DNA from: Trichopria drosophilae
Lineage: Eukaryota > Arthropoda > Insecta > Hymenoptera > Diapriidae
Direction of reading: 5' to 3'
NCBI GenBank assembly: GCA_030407085.1
Contig: CM059585.1
Coordinates: 9,727,001 to 9,791,000, forward strand
Length of the DNA stretch: 64,000 nucleotides
Part shown: in pieces, positions 62,328-64,000 of the stretch
Layout: every line of letters starts with the position of its first letter
Numbering within the stretch: position 1 is the first letter of the stretch
The notes under the pieces: model-generated
What the model was told of the DNA's origin: nothing
Seen by the model: only the letters and a program-made list of their open reading frames with translations
Database searches by the model: none
Position numbers and translations under genes: made by a program

Positions 62328-62441
62328 GGATGTATGATGAATGTTCGAACGAATAAATGTTCGACCAACGTAATTTAGACTTTTGACTCGTGTAAAATAT
62401 ACGATCGAACATTTTTTCGTTCGAACATTTGTCATACATCC
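62328..62441. mobile_element. 114-bp palindromic MITE inside array module copy 5
   Basis: GGATGTATGATGAATGTTCG at the left faces CGAACATTTGTCATACATCC at the right. It interrupts GAGTCATTTTTACATTTACT of the module, with T-rich sequence on both sides. The other four module copies show the empty site. Confidence 0.9.
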
Positions 62442-62612
62442 ATTTTTTTAATGCTCCGTTTTGTGTTTTCGTTAAGAACAATCCTTTTACGAATTTATTT
62501 CACTAATTTAACCCTTAACAACAAAGATAACTAAAATATCAATGCCATAAATTTATCATCAAGAAAATATAATTACTTATTCAACTTCAGATTTTCGTAA
62601 TATCGAAATCAT

Positions 62613-63757
62613 AATAATATTTATAATAATAATAATATTTATTCAGGTTCTTTTTATCATTACATACATATTTTGGGGTATGACCCAGATACATAACAAT
62701 AATTGCAAAAGTGCTTGAATGCACTTGTCCGCAACCTGAAGCGCAGTCGAAAGCAAGACTGCCAAAGACTAGGAACTGTTGTGTATCGATTATATTCACA
62801 CAACAATCACAATCACTTAAAAATAAAAATTAAAATATAAATACATAATCTATCTCTTCCCCAACTTCGGATAGAGTAATACAATATATACTATAATAAT
62901 AAAAAGAAAATTAACGATTTGATAATACACAATATAATTTAACAATATAATGTCCTACTCTAATAATACTCCGTTATTTCAGTGAGTTTAAGCCTAAATT
63001 ATTTGTTGTTGTCCGCAGGAACTAAGACTCTATTTAACTCTTCAGCGTGTTTGGAATAAAGCCAATTTTTTATATCCCTTTTTATATTATTATTCTTGAA
63101 AAATTTGTCTCGGATATCATGTGATAATAGATTTATACATTTATGTCCTATATAATCGAAGACCCTCTGTCCAATTGTCTTTTTTTTTGAAGGAAGTACG
63201 ATGTATCTATTTGTATTACCCCGCGTACCTAATGAATGGTGCACGAAATTCCATGTATTCAATTTTTTACAAAATAATACAGAGTTTAGATAAAATAGTT
63301 TCCTTACATCCAATAAATTACTTGTAAAATATAGTTCACTTGTGGGAAACAGTCTTGGTTTGAACAACATTTTTTTAACAACTCTATTTTGTAGGATTTG
63401 GAGTGGTGTTAGGGCATTTTTATATGCCCCACCCCATGCTATTACACCATATCCCACAATGGACACAAAGAGAGCGTAGTAGATACACAATAATTGACTT
63501 TTATTTAAGAATGTTCTAAGCTTATGAAAAACAAAAGTAAAGTGTCTAAGTTTATTAACAATACTATTTATATGGGTGTCCCACTTAAGATGACTATCGA
63601 TCATTAAACCTAAGTATTTTACAGTTTCCGCTCTGTCTATTTCAATTTGCTTATTATTTAAATAGAATACAACTCTCAAGGATGAGGGGATACTATCGGA
63701 GTAGCACCCAAAAGGGAGGAAATGAGTTTTGCTCACATTCACCGTTAACGAATTTGA
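62613..63757 (-). mobile_element. 5'-truncated LINE inserted in the tandem array
   Basis: On minus, from about 63758, it reads NSLTVNVSKTHFLPFGCY, TVKYLGLMIDSHLKWDTHIN, LLDVRKLFYLNS and KKTIGQRVFDYIGHK to a stop at 62999. A 3' UTR follows with an ATTATTATTATAAATATT tail at 62613. It is the same family as the intron 7 elements and its frame is intact, so it is among the youngest. It lacks everything upstream of the RT thumb. The target is GAAATCATAAGTTCAAATA of the array. Confidence 0.92.
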
Positions 63758-64000
63758 ATTAAATGAATAAGTTCAAATACAAAATAAGTTCAAATACAAA
63801 ACAAGTACAAAATAAGAAAAAAATAAGTTCAAATACATTTTTTAAAGAACGGTATTGTTAGTCGAAACTTTAGTATCATTCGATAGCGTATTCCAAAGTC
63901 ACAATTTAAAAACTTTTTTTAAAGGTTTTTGTAAATATTTCCATAAAAATAGCATCAAGAGTTAATTTGCATCGCAGATTTCTTCTGGGGTCTTTTTGGA
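63758..64000 (+). repeat. Array sequence resuming after the LINE, to the window end
   Basis: ATAAGTTCAAATAC occurs three times in 63767-63834. Then TTTTTTAAAGAACGGTATTG and TTTCTTCTGGGGTCTTTTTG of the array continue to the last base, so the array extends beyond the window. Confidence 0.88.

Overview
The window is nuclear DNA of an animal, most likely an insect. It is very AT-rich, its genes are split by 50-65 bp GT-AG introns, and it is crowded with non-LTR retrotransposons, a Penelope-like fragment, foldback elements, hAT- and TA-target MITEs and tandem satellites. A beetle or another short-intron insect fits, but order cannot be fixed from sequence alone.

Three protein-coding genes can be reconstructed exon by exon. 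Pescadillo (PES1, ribosome biogenesis) lies on the minus strand at 10,450-12,580 in seven exons (584 aa). A coiled-coil protein of unknown identity lies on the plus strand at 19,334-21,856 in twelve exons (641 aa). Glycerol kinase lies on the minus strand at 22,105-35,312 in nine exons (518 aa). The coiled-coil and glycerol kinase genes are convergent, with stop codons about 250 bp apart. Pescadillo and the coiled-coil gene are divergent, about 6.7 kb apart, and each has one copy of the same dispersed repeat in its 5' flank. I see no operon-like or pathway link between the three.

Region by region: 0-9.9 kb holds a TIR element, a dimeric satellite of about 130-bp monomers, scattered copies of the same family, a 1.5 kb foldback element and MITEs. 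10.4-12.6 kb is Pescadillo. 12.7-19 kb is repeats, including a hAT-type MITE with an empty-site paralogue inside the window and a 28-bp minisatellite. 19.3-35.3 kb holds the two convergent genes. Glycerol kinase intron 7 has grown to 9.5 kb through one antisense LINE that was then split by at least five later insertions, and intron 6 carries a second LINE with its own nested inverted repeats.

35-56 kb has no recognisable gene. It is a foldback and MITE field that includes a 166-bp satellite, an inverted repeat with arms of about 1.85 kb, a perfect 62-bp-arm palindrome and nested M/N elements. 56.1-56.9 kb is a conspicuous GC-richer island of unknown role. From 56.9 kb to the window end there is a tandem array with a recent 2.6 kb segmental duplication, later hit by a palindromic MITE and a 5'-truncated LINE. 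No CRISPR array, rRNA or convincing tRNA gene was seen.
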